DNA from: Clostridia bacterium
GTDB lineage: Bacteria > Bacillota > Clostridia > Oscillospirales > Butyricicoccaceae
Direction of reading: 5' to 3'
Length of the DNA stretch: 64,000 bases
NCBI GenBank assembly: GCA_017455565.1
Contig: JAFSZV010000010.1
Location: 1-64,000, forward strand
Position numbers and translations under genes: made by a program. Each line of letters begins with the position of its first letter. Position 1 is the first letter of the stretch. The notes below the pieces were generated by a model. That model was not told the DNA's origin, made no database searches, and saw only the letters and a program-made list of their open reading frames with translations. Positions 7,757 through 16,579 of this stretch are shown piece after piece.

Positions 7757-8796
7757 CAGATGATCACCACCTTTCGCGCTTCGTGGGTCATGAGCTGTCC
7801 GACGCCCAGCGACATCGACCAGCCGGTCTCCTCATAGATCCCGCTGAATCCGGGATGGTCCACCGCGATCACGTCGCCCAGGCCGTGTCCGGGCTCGTTG
7901 AGGGTGGAAAGCTGGATCTGCTGGGTGGCCAGCATGGACTCGTTGCAGAGCCGGTCTGCGTAGGCCTGCAGGGCCGCCTGCGAGGCGATCTGGTCCACCT
8001 GCGACACGGCGACGATGCGGCGGCCGCGCCGGACCGTTGAGAGCGAGGACAGCGGGTTGTCGTTGACTGCCGTGGCCACCAGCGGCGCCGCCAGATCCGG
8101 GTTGGAGCAGCGGACCACAAAGACGTTGGCCCGGCCGAAGACGTCCAGGGCCGCGGTGGCCTCTTCGGCCAGCGGCTCCTGCAGCAGGTCCGACGCGCTG
8201 TAGCTGTGAGCGATCCGCGCCGCGTCCGGTGCGCGGTAGGGCTCGGCGTGGGCAAAGCCGCGAGAATCGAGCCAGATTGGATCGTAATTGATCTCGCCCA
8301 GCAGCTGATTGATGATCCGCAGATAAGGCGTGCCCAGATCCCAGTCTTCCCGGTCGGTGGCCAGCGTCAGCATCGAGGGCTCCACCAGCTGCAGCGCGAT
8401 CCCGGCCTCGGTGAGCATCTGGCCCACGACGTCGGTGTAGCGCGTCCCGGCGGCAAAGGTCCGGCGGGACTCCAGCGCGGCCTCCTGCAGGCGATAGCTG
8501 CGGTCGTAGGCCTCCACGGCCACGGAAGCGCCGGACTCGCCGTAGATCTGCTGCACGGTGGTGGGGATGTAGATCCCCAGCGGGTGCTCCACGCCGTCCA
8601 GAATCATCACCGGCTGCAGCTCATCGCTCAGCCAGTCCACGGCGCTGTTGGCCCGGAAGGTGCCGGAAAAGCTGGTCTGGATCTCGGCGGACTTGCTGGC
8701 GATGATGTTGGGAGGCTCGGCCGTATCAAAGAGCAGCTGCGTATGCGCAACGCCGCGGCGCAGCACGTCCACGCGGTAGCTCACATTACGGATCAA
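7756..8796 (-). CDS. Phage tail-tip/baseplate hub protein (Gp37-like)
   Basis: About 346 aa. The layout resembles siphovirus hub proteins (SAEIQTSFSGTFRA, LSDELQPVMILDGVEHPLGI, VEAYDRSYRLQEAALESR), ending with a domain that handles DVIAVDHPGFSGIYEETGWS. The start is uncertain: the TTG at 8796 sits 9 bases after GGAGG, while TTG 8802 and GTG 8784 are alternatives. It overlaps the upstream gene. Expected to cap the tail tube and connect to fibres. Confidence 0.75.
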   Translation of the reverse strand: MIRNVSYRVDVLRRGVAHTQLLFDTAEPPNIIASKSAEIQTSFSGTFRANSAVDWLSDELQPVMILDGVEHPLGIYIPTTVQQIYGESGASVAVEAYDRSYRLQEAALESRRTFAAGTRYTDVVGQMLTEAGIALQLVEPSMLTLATDREDWDLGTPYLRIINQLLGEINYDPIWLDSRGFAHAEPYRAPDAARIAHSYSASDLLQEPLAEEATAALDVFGRANVFVVRCSNPDLAAPLVATAVNDNPLSSLSTVRRGRRIVAVSQVDQIASQAALQAYADRLCNESMLATQQIQLSTLNEPGHGLGDVIAVDHPGFSGIYEETGWSMSLGVGQLMTHEARKVVII

Positions 8797-10765
8797 CGAC
8801 AATCACCTCCTCGGCGATCTGCCAGACGGTGGCGGCGTAGACGGTATAAAACTCGCCGCCGGTGCGGGAGATGGCGTCCAGGATGCCGGTGACCATCCGC
8901 CCGCCGGGCGTTTTGACGCACACCCGCTTGCCGGGCAGCGCGTCGCATGCGGCACACAGGGCGGGATCGTTGGTGGCCCAGGTGACGGACACGCTGCGGC
9001 TGCTGTGCTCGGAGATCTCCACGACGGGATATGCCCGGCCGGCCAGATAGATCTGCGCGGTCTGCCGCTGCAGCGACTCCTCAAAGGTGCGGTGCTGCGC
9101 GTCGGACAGCTCCAGCCGGAGCCACGCGCCGGAGTCCAGCTCGCAGAGCATCAGCGTGTCGGCGGCGACGGTGACGGCGACCTCGGGCGACAGGCCGTAA
9201 TCATCCGAGCTCTCATAGATCCCGCGGATCTGATAAGTCACGGGCCCGATGCTGCAGGGATCCTCGTAGACGGTGTCCTTGGTGACGGCCACAACCGCGC
9301 CGTTGCGATAGACCACAAAGCGGTCGTAGGCGCCGGAGGTCCTCCAGGCCAGGCGCGCCGTGTGGGTGGCCTCCACGGTGAGGGTGATGGCGTCGCCCTC
9401 GGTGTGGGTGACGGTGACGGGAGCGGAGCCCCACTCCGACCACAGCCCGTAGCTGTTGATCACCCGGACGCGGACGATGTAGCTGCCATCGGCCAGCCAG
9501 ATCGGGCAGTGCCAGCTTTGCGCGGCGCCGTAAATGAGGCCGGAGGCGTAATCGCCCAGCCCGATCTCATAGCCCTGCTGGCCGGTGGTGGCCCATCGGA
9601 TCTCGGGCCGCGGGCCCTGGGAGATCACCGTGACGCCGGGCGTTGCGGGAGCAGCCACCACGATGATGCTCACGGCGTCGCTCCAGGCGCTGACCACGCT
9701 GTCGGCGTTGTAGGTGCGGACGCGCCAAGCGTCGGCGGTGGTGGACAGCGTGCCGGCGGGGATCACCGTCGACGTGGCGGAGCCTGTCCCCGACTGGATG
9801 GTGGTCCAGGTGCCGGAGATCCGTGCCTGCAGGTCAAAGGCCGTCTGCGCCGTGCCGGTGGAGATCACATGATCCCAGACAAAGGTGTTGTCCTCGCCGC
9901 CGTCGAGGACGGCGCTGATGGGCGACCGGGGGACGGCGGTGGGCGTGGCGTCGGCGGTGGTGATGGTATACCAGGGCGAGGTGGTCACCTCGCCGGAGTT
10001 GGCCGTCAGCTGGATCTGCCACTGGATCTCGCCGGCGGGAAAGGTCCCGGCCGGAATGGTGACGGAGCTGTCCTCAAACGCGGCCACGGTGTGGATCTGG
10101 CCGGAGGAACCCTCACGCCAGCGGAAAAAGCCGCTCTCCTGCACCACGGGCGTGATGCAGGAGCCATTCGGCCGCGCGTCCCAGGCAAAGACGGCAGGCT
10201 GCGCCCGATCCACAAAGCCGGAGGTAGGCGCGCAGGAGCGGATGGAGAGGCCGACGGTGGCCGTTTCGTCCACCACAAGCTTGAGCGCCGGCTTGCGGGC
10301 CGTGGTGGCCGAAGCCGAGGCGATCTCGGCGCTGATGCCGGATCTAAAATCATTGACCAAGATCAAAAAGTTATGGACAATCCTATCCGCGTCATAGTCA
10401 TCAACTGCGCAGCTCCCAGCACACGGAAGGTCAGCATCTGTTTCGATTTCGTCGTAGTCCCAATGGGCATCACAATTGGCGTAGGTTAAGTTGGCTAAAT
10501 CGATCGATTTGCGATCAGCGTACCCCACACACAGACCATAGATCGCGCCAGAACTTCCGCGCTTGCCGTCATAGACGTAACAGGTCACCTCGCCGTTTAA
10601 AATCTTACAGAATTCGTACCCGGCGGCAACAGACAAATCCAGCTCCGAAACAAGGATTTCCTGATAGTCCAGCGTGGTCTTTGCCGGGGCGCTGTAATGG
10701 GCGTTGACGGCGTTGCGCGAGATCACGCAGGACTCGGAGGCCCGCAAAGTTAAGGTTTCGCTCAT
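8786..10765 (-). CDS. Phage tail protein with fibronectin III-like domains
   Basis: 659 aa. The N-terminal ~180 residues are a tail-tip type domain. Then come several Fn3-like units, visible from Trp/Tyr-rich strands such as GEIQWQIQLTANSGEVTTSP, DAWRVRTYNADSVVSAWSD and GSYIVRVRVINSYGLWSEWG. The C-terminal ~120 residues are again tail-type (YLAGRAYPVVEISEHSSRSV). Translation is coupled to the tape-measure gene (ATGA overlap). Likely a distal-tail component; the Fn3 units may bind cell-wall glycans. Confidence 0.8.
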   Translation of the reverse strand: MSETLTLRASESCVISRNAVNAHYSAPAKTTLDYQEILVSELDLSVAAGYEFCKILNGEVTCYVYDGKRGSSGAIYGLCVGYADRKSIDLANLTYANCDAHWDYDEIETDADLPCAGSCAVDDYDADRIVHNFLILVNDFRSGISAEIASASATTARKPALKLVVDETATVGLSIRSCAPTSGFVDRAQPAVFAWDARPNGSCITPVVQESGFFRWREGSSGQIHTVAAFEDSSVTIPAGTFPAGEIQWQIQLTANSGEVTTSPWYTITTADATPTAVPRSPISAVLDGGEDNTFVWDHVISTGTAQTAFDLQARISGTWTTIQSGTGSATSTVIPAGTLSTTADAWRVRTYNADSVVSAWSDAVSIIVVAAPATPGVTVISQGPRPEIRWATTGQQGYEIGLGDYASGLIYGAAQSWHCPIWLADGSYIVRVRVINSYGLWSEWGSAPVTVTHTEGDAITLTVEATHTARLAWRTSGAYDRFVVYRNGAVVAVTKDTVYEDPCSIGPVTYQIRGIYESSDDYGLSPEVAVTVAADTLMLCELDSGAWLRLELSDAQHRTFEESLQRQTAQIYLAGRAYPVVEISEHSSRSVSVTWATNDPALCAACDALPGKRVCVKTPGGRMVTGILDAISRTGGEFYTVYAATVWQIAEEVIVVDP

Positions 10766-12639
10766 CCTGTCACCCCCATTCGCTCAGCCCGGCGGGCATT
10801 CTTCGCGATCCGGACGATGTCGTTGAATTCCTTGACGTCTTTGGCCGCGATCGTGATGTTGTAGACGTCGCCGCCGCCCCGGCTCTCCTGGGCCGTCTGG
10901 ATGCGGCTGCCGGAGGGCAGCCAAACCCGCTCGGGGCCGCCCTCACCCACCCAGGTCATGCCGCCGCGCCAGTAGTCCGTGCCGGCCGCGTTGCCGCCGG
11001 TACCCTCCACAAAGATCTTGCGATCCCAGTCGTAGTAATAGCTGGGCGCTGCCGGCGTGCTGTCGTCGCTCCCGCTGCTGTAGTTGCCGACCCACGTGCC
11101 GCGCTCGGCGTCCCAGACGGATGTCTCGGTGGCGTCGCCGTACCAAATCTTGTGGAGGTTGGACAGCTTGCCGTTTTTGGCGTTGAGGCCGAGATAGGTC
11201 TTGATGCCGTCCCAGTCGCCGCTCATCACGCTGGAGATCAGGCCGATGGTGTCGGCCATGGCGGCCAGGGTCTCCAGAGGACCCTTGAGCCCCGCGGGCA
11301 GCTTGCGCATGGATTTCAAAAACTTGCCGACCGACTCGCCGCCCTTGATCAGGGCTTTGCCGATGCTGGTCAGCAGGCCCAGCAGATTCTTGGCGAACTC
11401 CAGCAGGCCGCTGTTTTTGAGGCCCTTGCTCAGGGCGCCCACAAGCTCGGTGCTCATGTCGAAAAAGTCTTCCACCGCCGGAGCAAACTCGGCGGCGATG
11501 TCCTTTTTGCCGCCCTCCAGCCGCTTGTTAAAGCGCTTGACGGCGTCGTCCACGTTGGTGAGCGCCTTGACGCCCTTATCGTCCAGGACATAGCCGGTTT
11601 TTTCGGCCTCATCGCCCAGATCCCGGAGGGCCGAGCTGCCCTGGATGATCAGCGGATTGAGCTCCTGCGCGCTCTTCCCAAAGATGTCCATGGCCAGAGC
11701 GTCCCGCTCGGTGGCGTTGCCCACACGGCCCAGGGCGTCGATGGCCTCGTAAAAGACCTCTCGCGCGTCCCGCAGCGAGCCGTCGGTGTTGGTGATGCTG
11801 ACGCCCAGCCTGCGGAAATTGTCCTCCATGGCCGTGCTGCCGTCCCGGGCGGCCTGCATGTTGTTTGTGAGCTTGGTAATGGACCCGGTGATGGTGGACA
11901 CGGAGACGTCCACAAACTCGGCGGCATACTCCAGCTTTTGCAGGTCCGTCACGCTGATCCCCGTCTGCAGGGACAGGGTGGACAGCTCATCGGCGGCCGA
12001 GGCGGCCTCTTTGGTCATGTTGATCAGCGCCTTTTCGGCCTTGATCACGGCGGCGGCCAGAGCAGCGGCGCCGGCTGCCGCGGCGACGAATTTGGGATTG
12101 ATGGTGCCCAGCTTGTCAGCGGCGTTTTTGACTCCGGCGGGGAGCTTGATCCCCAGCTTGTCGGTGAGCGCCTCCAGACCCTGGCCCAGCGTGGCCGACT
12201 GCTCGCCGGTCTGCTGGGTGGCTTCGTCCATCTTGGCCAGCGCGCCGGAATAGTCGTCGGTGGCCTGCTGCGCGGCCTCCAGCTGCGCGTTGTTGTCCCG
12301 GAGCGAGCGCTCCATCTTGATCAGATCGGCCTCGGCGCTGTTGAGGCTTTGTTGCCATTTCTGAGTGCGGGTGTCGGACTCGCCGTAAACCTCGGCCGAT
12401 TTTTCCAGTGCTGCCCGTGCGGCATCGACCTTTTTTCGCTGCTCCTCGATCTGCCGGCTGAGTATATCTCCTTTTGCCGACAGCGCGTCTACGCTATCGG
12501 CGTTTTCGGCATATTTTTCGGACACCAAACCCATCTCGGTTTTCAACGTTCGCAGCGACACGTTAATGTCTGCGATCGCTTGTTTGTATTCCTTCTCGCC
12601 GGTTATCGTGATTGCATTACCGATTTTTCCGAGCGCCAT
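10762..12639 (-). CDS. Phage tail tape measure protein
   Basis: 625 aa. Residues 1-150 are a long coiled coil (IEEQRKKVDAARAALEKSAE; MERSLRDNNAQLEAAQQAT). A phage tail-tape segment follows, with alanine-rich hydrophobic helices (AAAGAAALAAAVIKAEKAL; SIGKALIKGGESVGKFLKSM). Length sets tail length: at ~0.15 nm per residue a tail near 90-100 nm is expected. Start ATG after AAGGAGGTGGCTAA, directly behind the frameshift-extended chaperone. Confidence 0.92.
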   Translation of the reverse strand: MALGKIGNAITITGEKEYKQAIADINVSLRTLKTEMGLVSEKYAENADSVDALSAKGDILSRQIEEQRKKVDAARAALEKSAEVYGESDTRTQKWQQSLNSAEADLIKMERSLRDNNAQLEAAQQATDDYSGALAKMDEATQQTGEQSATLGQGLEALTDKLGIKLPAGVKNAADKLGTINPKFVAAAAGAAALAAAVIKAEKALINMTKEAASAADELSTLSLQTGISVTDLQKLEYAAEFVDVSVSTITGSITKLTNNMQAARDGSTAMEDNFRRLGVSITNTDGSLRDAREVFYEAIDALGRVGNATERDALAMDIFGKSAQELNPLIIQGSSALRDLGDEAEKTGYVLDDKGVKALTNVDDAVKRFNKRLEGGKKDIAAEFAPAVEDFFDMSTELVGALSKGLKNSGLLEFAKNLLGLLTSIGKALIKGGESVGKFLKSMRKLPAGLKGPLETLAAMADTIGLISSVMSGDWDGIKTYLGLNAKNGKLSNLHKIWYGDATETSVWDAERGTWVGNYSSGSDDSTPAAPSYYYDWDRKIFVEGTGGNAAGTDYWRGGMTWVGEGGPERVWLPSGSRIQTAQESRGGGDVYNITIAAKDVKEFNDIVRIAKNARRAERMGVTG

Positions 12640-13193
12640 TTAGCCACCTCCTTTCAAAAGAAATTCAGAGAGGGACGGCGAAGCCGGCCGGGCCGTGTCC
12701 GACTTGGACACCGGCGGCCGGAAGTGCTCCCGATAGAGGGCCATGCACCGGGCCGGCGTCATGGTCCGCCAGAAGGTCGGCTCATCCAGCCGGAGCTCCA
12801 CCATCCAGATGCGCAAGTACCACGCGAAGTTGAGCGCGCTCAGCTCCGCGTGGCTTCCGCGTTTTTTGCGTCGTCCTCGCTGTCGTCGCCGGACAGGGCC
12901 AACACCACCAGCTCCATCATGCCGTCGCGGACGGCGTCGAATTGAGCAGGCTTCAGCATGCGGCCCACCTGGCGCTCGGTGTAGCGCACGTCCAGCCCCT
13001 GGGCGTCGGCGGCGTCGTTGATCGCCGCCGTCAAGAATTGGAGCACGCTGCGGGTCAGGCGCTTGCCGGTGAGAGCAGCGCCCAGATTGCCGCCGTTCAT
13101 TTCCTGGACGTCAGCCAGGACGTTCATATTGACGGCCAGGTCGTAATGCCGACCGTCGAAATCCAGCGGGAGCGTTTTAAGCCTGATATCCAT
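12640..13193 (-). CDS. Tail assembly chaperone frameshift product (G-T type)
   Basis: The 117-aa chaperone frame (12840-13193) contains A-AAA-AAC at 12861-12867, in the correct phase for a -1 slip. The -1 frame then stays open for ~75 codons (AELSALNFAWYLRIWMVELR ... PSLSEFLLKGGG) to the TAA at 12640-12642, directly before the tape-measure ATG. This matches the lambda G/GT arrangement conserved in siphoviruses. A dispersed inverted repeat (VSKSDT) sits in the extension. Confidence 0.8.
12695..12711 (-). repeat. Dispersed 17-bp inverted repeat, copy 3
   Basis: GTGTCCAAGTCGGACAC on the minus strand: arms exact, one spacer base differs. It lies in the frameshift-only part of the tail chaperone gene. 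Confidence 0.82.
12840..13193 (-). CDS. Phage tail assembly chaperone (zero frame)
   Basis: 117 aa (DIRLKTLPLDFDGRHYDLAV, NMNVLADVQEMNGGNL, FLTAAINDAADAQGL), the type found between major tail protein and tape measure in HK97-like Firmicutes phages. The start at 13193 is chosen at MDIRL; the longer frame runs into the tail-tube stop. It should coat the tape measure during tail assembly. Near its end lies the slippery heptamer that makes the longer form. Confidence 0.85.
   Translation of the reverse strand: MDIRLKTLPLDFDGRHYDLAVNMNVLADVQEMNGGNLGAALTGKRLTRSVLQFLTAAINDAADAQGLDVRYTERQVGRMLKPAQFDAVRDGMMELVVLALSGDDSEDDAKNAEATRS
12861..12867 (-). promoter_or_regulatory. Programmed -1 frameshift slippery site
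   Basis: The minus strand reads A AAA AAC with zero-frame codons GCA AAA AAC. Slipping back one base joins the chaperone to an otherwise start-less open frame. Zero-frame translation stops at TGA (12840-12842), six codons later. Confidence 0.82.
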
Positions 13194-13195
13194 AC

Positions 13196-13765
13196 TCAGG
13201 CCCCGAAGACGGCGCCGCACCAGGCGATGGCGGTGGTCTCATCGTCGCAGATCGCCGTTTCCAGCAGATCGCCCGCCGCGTCGGGCAGGAATTCGCCGGA
13301 GGTGGTGGGCGTCTGGAAGGTGATGCTTTCACCCAGCGCCTGGTAGACGTAAGAGGGCGGGCCGAAGAGCGCGCGCTTGACGTGCACGCAGGTGTATTTT
13401 TCCACGCCGTCGATCATGTCCGGCGCGTAAAATGCGACGCCGGCATACTTGGCCACGGCCGTTTTATTCATCATCAGGCCGTTGACGGTGGCCTGACCCA
13501 CGGTGCGGGGCTTGTCGGTGTAGCCAAAGAGCAGCTTCTGCACGGCGTTGGGGAGATATTTGACGCCGATGGAGATGCTGCCGCCGGTGGCTTTTTTCAG
13601 ATATTCAGCCAGCGAGCTTTCGGCATAGAGCCGGCCCTCTGCGTGGCGCAGCTCCAAGTTGACGTTCATGGCGTCTCCGGCGGTCTGCGCGGTCTCATAG
13701 CCGGGGGTGTTGTTGGTGACCTTGTACTCGGCCACCTTGATGCCCCGAAGATCAAAAGCAGGCAT
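13196..13765 (-). CDS. Phage major tail tube protein (phi13 type)
   Basis: 189 aa beginning with DLRGIKVAEYKVTNNTPGYE and containing LYAESSLAEYLKKATGGSIS and VKYLPNAVQKLLFGYTD, the pattern of phi13-family major tail proteins. It forms the stacked hexamer rings of the non-contractile tube. It lies between the gp10-like completion protein and the chaperone, the canonical position. Confidence 0.9.
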   Translation of the reverse strand: MPAFDLRGIKVAEYKVTNNTPGYETAQTAGDAMNVNLELRHAEGRLYAESSLAEYLKKATGGSISIGVKYLPNAVQKLLFGYTDKPRTVGQATVNGLMMNKTAVAKYAGVAFYAPDMIDGVEKYTCVHVKRALFGPPSYVYQALGESITFQTPTTSGEFLPDAAGDLLETAICDDETTAIAWCGAVFGA

Positions 13766-13768
13766 GTG

Positions 13769-14206
13769 TTAGCTCCTTTCGTTTTCTGACAGGATGCGGT
13801 CGGCCGCGTCCTGCATTGCTTTTTCCACGGCCGGCGCAGCCTTTTCGGCCGCGTCGGTCCAAAAGTGATCGGCCCGGATCCGGCCGCGGGTCCGGCGGCC
13901 GTAGTTGAGCACAAATCCCTTGACGGCGTGCCTCACGCCCTTCCGGGTCTTGCCCACGGCGGTGACGGTGATGTAAGGCGTCCCGTGCTTGTCCTTTTTG
14001 ACGGTGCTGCTGCGCTTGATGCTGGAGGCCAGCTGCCCGGTGCGGACGTGGTGCGACCGACGCACGGCGGCAGCGATCGCCTGCTCCAGCACCTGGCCGC
14101 CGGCGTCGAGCATCCTGGCTTCGGCCTCATCCGTAAAAAGGTCAGCACGGCGGAGGGCGCGGACGGCGGACTCGATCCCCGTCGTGTCAGGATCAAATTT
14201 CGCCAT
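13769..14206 (-). CDS. Phage neck/tail completion protein, HK97 gp10-like
   Basis: 145 aa. HHVRTGQLASSIKRS and FVLNYGRRTRGRIRADHFWT are the hallmark segments of HK97 gp10 family proteins. It connects the head connector to the tail. ATGA overlap with the preceding gene. It ends with a helical tail (EKAAPAVEKAMQDAADRIL). Confidence 0.9.
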   Translation of the reverse strand: MAKFDPDTTGIESAVRALRRADLFTDEAEARMLDAGGQVLEQAIAAAVRRSHHVRTGQLASSIKRSSTVKKDKHGTPYITVTAVGKTRKGVRHAVKGFVLNYGRRTRGRIRADHFWTDAAEKAAPAVEKAMQDAADRILSENERS

Positions 14207-14538
14207 CAGATCACCTCACAGGGGATGTCCACGTAGGAGGTGATCTCATTTTCCGCGTATTCCTGCGCCGGAGCGCCCACGGCCACGTGGGCCCCGTGGA
14301 GCGCGGCCAGCACCTGTCCCACCAGCGGATCGTCGTCCGTCTGGGACACCACCGTCACCACGGCGCTGTAGATCCGGATGGCGGTGGAGCCCTCGGCATA
14401 CAACGAGCGGGAGCCGGTGGGCGTCCACACGATGTAGCGGGTCAGCGGGATTCCGTCGGGCCGCTCCGGCGCCTCCAGGCGAAAAACGCCGTCTGGCAGA
14501 ACGGCGCGCAGCGCCGCGTCAATCTTTGAGTAGCTCAT
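14206..14538 (-). CDS. Phage tail terminator/completion protein (DUF3168-like)
   Basis: 110 aa (SKIDAALRAVLPDGVFRLEA; IRIYSAVVTVVSQTDDDPL; HVAVGAPAQEYAENEITSY). Size and place, after head closure and gp10-type genes in the usual neck cluster, fit the tail terminator that caps the tube. Identity rests on context more than motif. Confidence 0.7.
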   Translation of the reverse strand: MSYSKIDAALRAVLPDGVFRLEAPERPDGIPLTRYIVWTPTGSRSLYAEGSTAIRIYSAVVTVVSQTDDDPLVGQVLAALHGAHVAVGAPAQEYAENEITSYVDIPCEVI

Positions 14539-14869
14539 ACTTACCCTCCGGTGTGGACAGGGACAGCACGGTGACGGGCTGCCCGTTGGCGTCGTAGGTG
14601 TGCTGCGCCTGGACGATGCGATAGATCCGCCCGTCCTCCGGGATGCAGTACATCTCGGCCGTGACGCGATCGTCGCAGTCCTGCCGCGGGATCACGGCCA
14701 TCATGCTGATGGTCTCCCCCGCCTGCTTGGCCTGCCAGTATCGGGAGGCGTAGACGTCCGCCTCCCGATAATAGTGCTCTACGCCGCCGGTGAGCTTGCG
14801 CTGCGCCGGCGACGTGCCCTGTGACAGGCGGTAGACCGTGAGGATCCGATCATAGATCAGATCAGCCAT
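14519..14869 (-). CDS. Phage head closure protein (SPP1 gp16-like)
   Basis: 116 aa: MADLIYDRILTVYRL start, central READVYASRYWQAKQAGE and GRIYRIVQAQHTYDANGQPV, typical for Phage_H_T_join/head-tail adaptor proteins. The ATG at 14869 has GGAGGTG 7 bases upstream; a longer GTG start is less well placed. It seals the portal exit and docks the tail. Confidence 0.75.
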   Translation of the reverse strand: MADLIYDRILTVYRLSQGTSPAQRKLTGGVEHYYREADVYASRYWQAKQAGETISMMAVIPRQDCDDRVTAEMYCIPEDGRIYRIVQAQHTYDANGQPVTVLSLSTPEGKYELLKD

Positions 14870-15155
14870 TCCCGTCACCTCCCGCGACGGTCTGGACGAT
14901 CCGGTCGTAGATCGCCCGGCGGAGAGTCTCCGGCATGGCCGGGGAGGCGCTCTGCGCTCTCACCCGGTACTTCCAGGCTGCGACCATCTCCACCAGGATG
15001 TCGTCCTCGATGGTGTCCGTGAGGACGATGCCCTTGCGCTCCAGCTCGGCGGCCGACTGCGTCAGCAGCGCCGTCAGATAGGCAGCCTGCTCCGCGCTGA
15101 CGCGCATCAGGCCCAGATCAGCCTTGAGCAGCTGCAGCTTTGCATCCATCCCCAT
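14862..15155 (-). CDS. Phage head-tail connector (gp6-like)
   Basis: 97 aa, mostly helical (KLQLLKADLGLMRVSAEQAA, IEDDILVEMVAAWKYRVRAQ), the length and composition of gp6/gp15-type adaptors that ring the portal. It directly follows the capsid gene and overlaps the next start. Confidence 0.72.
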   Translation of the reverse strand: MGMDAKLQLLKADLGLMRVSAEQAAYLTALLTQSAAELERKGIVLTDTIEDDILVEMVAAWKYRVRAQSASPAMPETLRRAIYDRIVQTVAGGDGNG

Positions 15156-15166
15156 GCCGCATCACC

Positions 15167-16576
15167 TTAGGTCCCGGAGGGAGGAGTGACGCCGGCGAAG
15201 GTGGCGGTGGTGACGGGGTTGACGTTGTTATAGCTCACCACCACAAAGCCCTCGCCGCGGGCGGGCTTGGCGTCCCAGCGGTCGGTGCCCTTAAAGACGG
15301 TCTGATCCTGGATAAACATGGGCAGGTCGCTGTAAGAAACCTTGGCGCCGGTGCGGTGCAGGCCGATCATCAGGCTGGAGTAGCCGCCGGCGATGTTGTA
15401 ATCGCTCATGCACTCCTCCTCGATGATCTCGCCGCCGATGACGGGCATGGTGTTGTTCATGCCGGCCAGCAGAGCCGCGTTCATGTCGAACGCCAGGCAG
15501 CGGGTCAGCAGATCGATGTGGGTCTTGCGATTCATCACCCACACGGGCTTGCCGTCGGAGTAGGCAGGATCAGCCACGCCCAGGGCGGCCAGCAGGGGCT
15601 GGAAGAATTCCGCGCCAACCTTGGCCAGCAGGTTCAGCTTGAGGACGTGGGTGGCGCTCAGGTCGGTAAAGGTGCCCTGCTTGGTACCCCACCAGGCGGG
15701 CTGAGTCGCGGCGGCCAGGCGGGTGACAAAGCCCACGGGCATGTTGGTGCCGGTGCCGAAGATCACGGCCTTGTCAAAGGCCAGGCCCATCGCCTTAAAG
15801 ATCATCTCCATCACGGTGGTGATCAGGCGGAGGTCGTCGTCATCCTCCAGGGTGGCGTTGGGGATGGCGGCATAGCCGCACACCTTGGCGCCGTCCAGCT
15901 CCAGATTCGTAAAGGACAGGGTCAGCTCGGACACGGCCGCAGTGGCCTCCACCCAAAATGCCTCGGGGACGGTGCCGGCGATGTTCAGGCGGCCGGTGCC
16001 CTTGACGGTGTGGACGGTGATGTGGCTCACCAGCTTGCTGTAGCGCTCGAAATTATTTTCCAGCAAGCCCAGCAGGACGGTGGGGATACCCAGATCGGCA
16101 TTGGTGACGGCGCGGGTCTGGCCGCGCATGGCACGCAGCTGAGCGGCAAAGTTTTTGACGTCGTCCCGCTGCATGATGCGGTCGCGTTCTTCATAGCTCA
16201 GGCCGAACCAGCGGCGGTCTGCGGTGGCATTGTAAGGCATGGGATCATTTCTCCTTTCGTTTTCTGCGGCCGGCGCGGGGTCGGCCTGGTCGTTGCCGCG
16301 CTCCTGGGCGGCTTCCAGCTCGGCGATCTGCCGGGTGATGTCGTCGATCTCCGCCTGCAGCGTGTCGATGGCGGCGTCGTTCTCAGTGATCTGGGTGTCC
16401 AAATCGGACACGGCCTGGTCACAGACGTTCAGCTCCTCCTCGGTGGCTGCCTCGTTGATGTCGCTCTCCAGCTCGGCGGATCTCTGCCGGAGGGTTTCGC
16501 GGGTCTGCTGCAGCGCGGTCATGTCCGCATTGCGGGCATTGAGCCGGGCACGCAGCATCAGGACTTTCAGTGCCAT
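15167..16576 (-). CDS. HK97-fold major capsid protein with delta domain
   Basis: 469 aa. Residues 1-~95 form a coiled-coil scaffold (ALQQTRETLRQRSAELESDI, DTLQAEIDDITRQIAELEAA) that the adjacent protease should remove. The shell domain follows (NLELDGAKVCGYAAIPNATL, WVMNRKTHIDLLTRCLAFD, GGEIIEEECMSDYNI). The start has AAAGGAGAG upstream. The cleaved part also hosts a dispersed inverted repeat (VSDLDT at ~56-61), i.e. in sequence not kept in the virion. Confidence 0.93.
   Translation of the reverse strand: MALKVLMLRARLNARNADMTALQQTRETLRQRSAELESDINEAATEEELNVCDQAVSDLDTQITENDAAIDTLQAEIDDITRQIAELEAAQERGNDQADPAPAAENERRNDPMPYNATADRRWFGLSYEERDRIMQRDDVKNFAAQLRAMRGQTRAVTNADLGIPTVLLGLLENNFERYSKLVSHITVHTVKGTGRLNIAGTVPEAFWVEATAAVSELTLSFTNLELDGAKVCGYAAIPNATLEDDDDLRLITTVMEMIFKAMGLAFDKAVIFGTGTNMPVGFVTRLAAATQPAWWGTKQGTFTDLSATHVLKLNLLAKVGAEFFQPLLAALGVADPAYSDGKPVWVMNRKTHIDLLTRCLAFDMNAALLAGMNNTMPVIGGEIIEEECMSDYNIAGGYSSLMIGLHRTGAKVSYSDLPMFIQDQTVFKGTDRWDAKPARGEGFVVVSYNNVNPVTTATFAGVTPPSGT
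16395..16411 (+). repeat. Dispersed 17-bp inverted repeat, copy 4
   Basis: GTGTCCAAATCGGACAC, exact consensus, within the delta-domain codons of the capsid gene. Confidence 0.85.
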
Positions 16577-16579
16577 GGA

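Noticed and set aside
11152-12945. Long plus-strand open frame (597 codons) opposite the tape-measure gene
   Set aside because: Antisense shadow of a GC-rich gene: Gly/Ala/Arg/His-rich, no family resemblance, no ribosome site.
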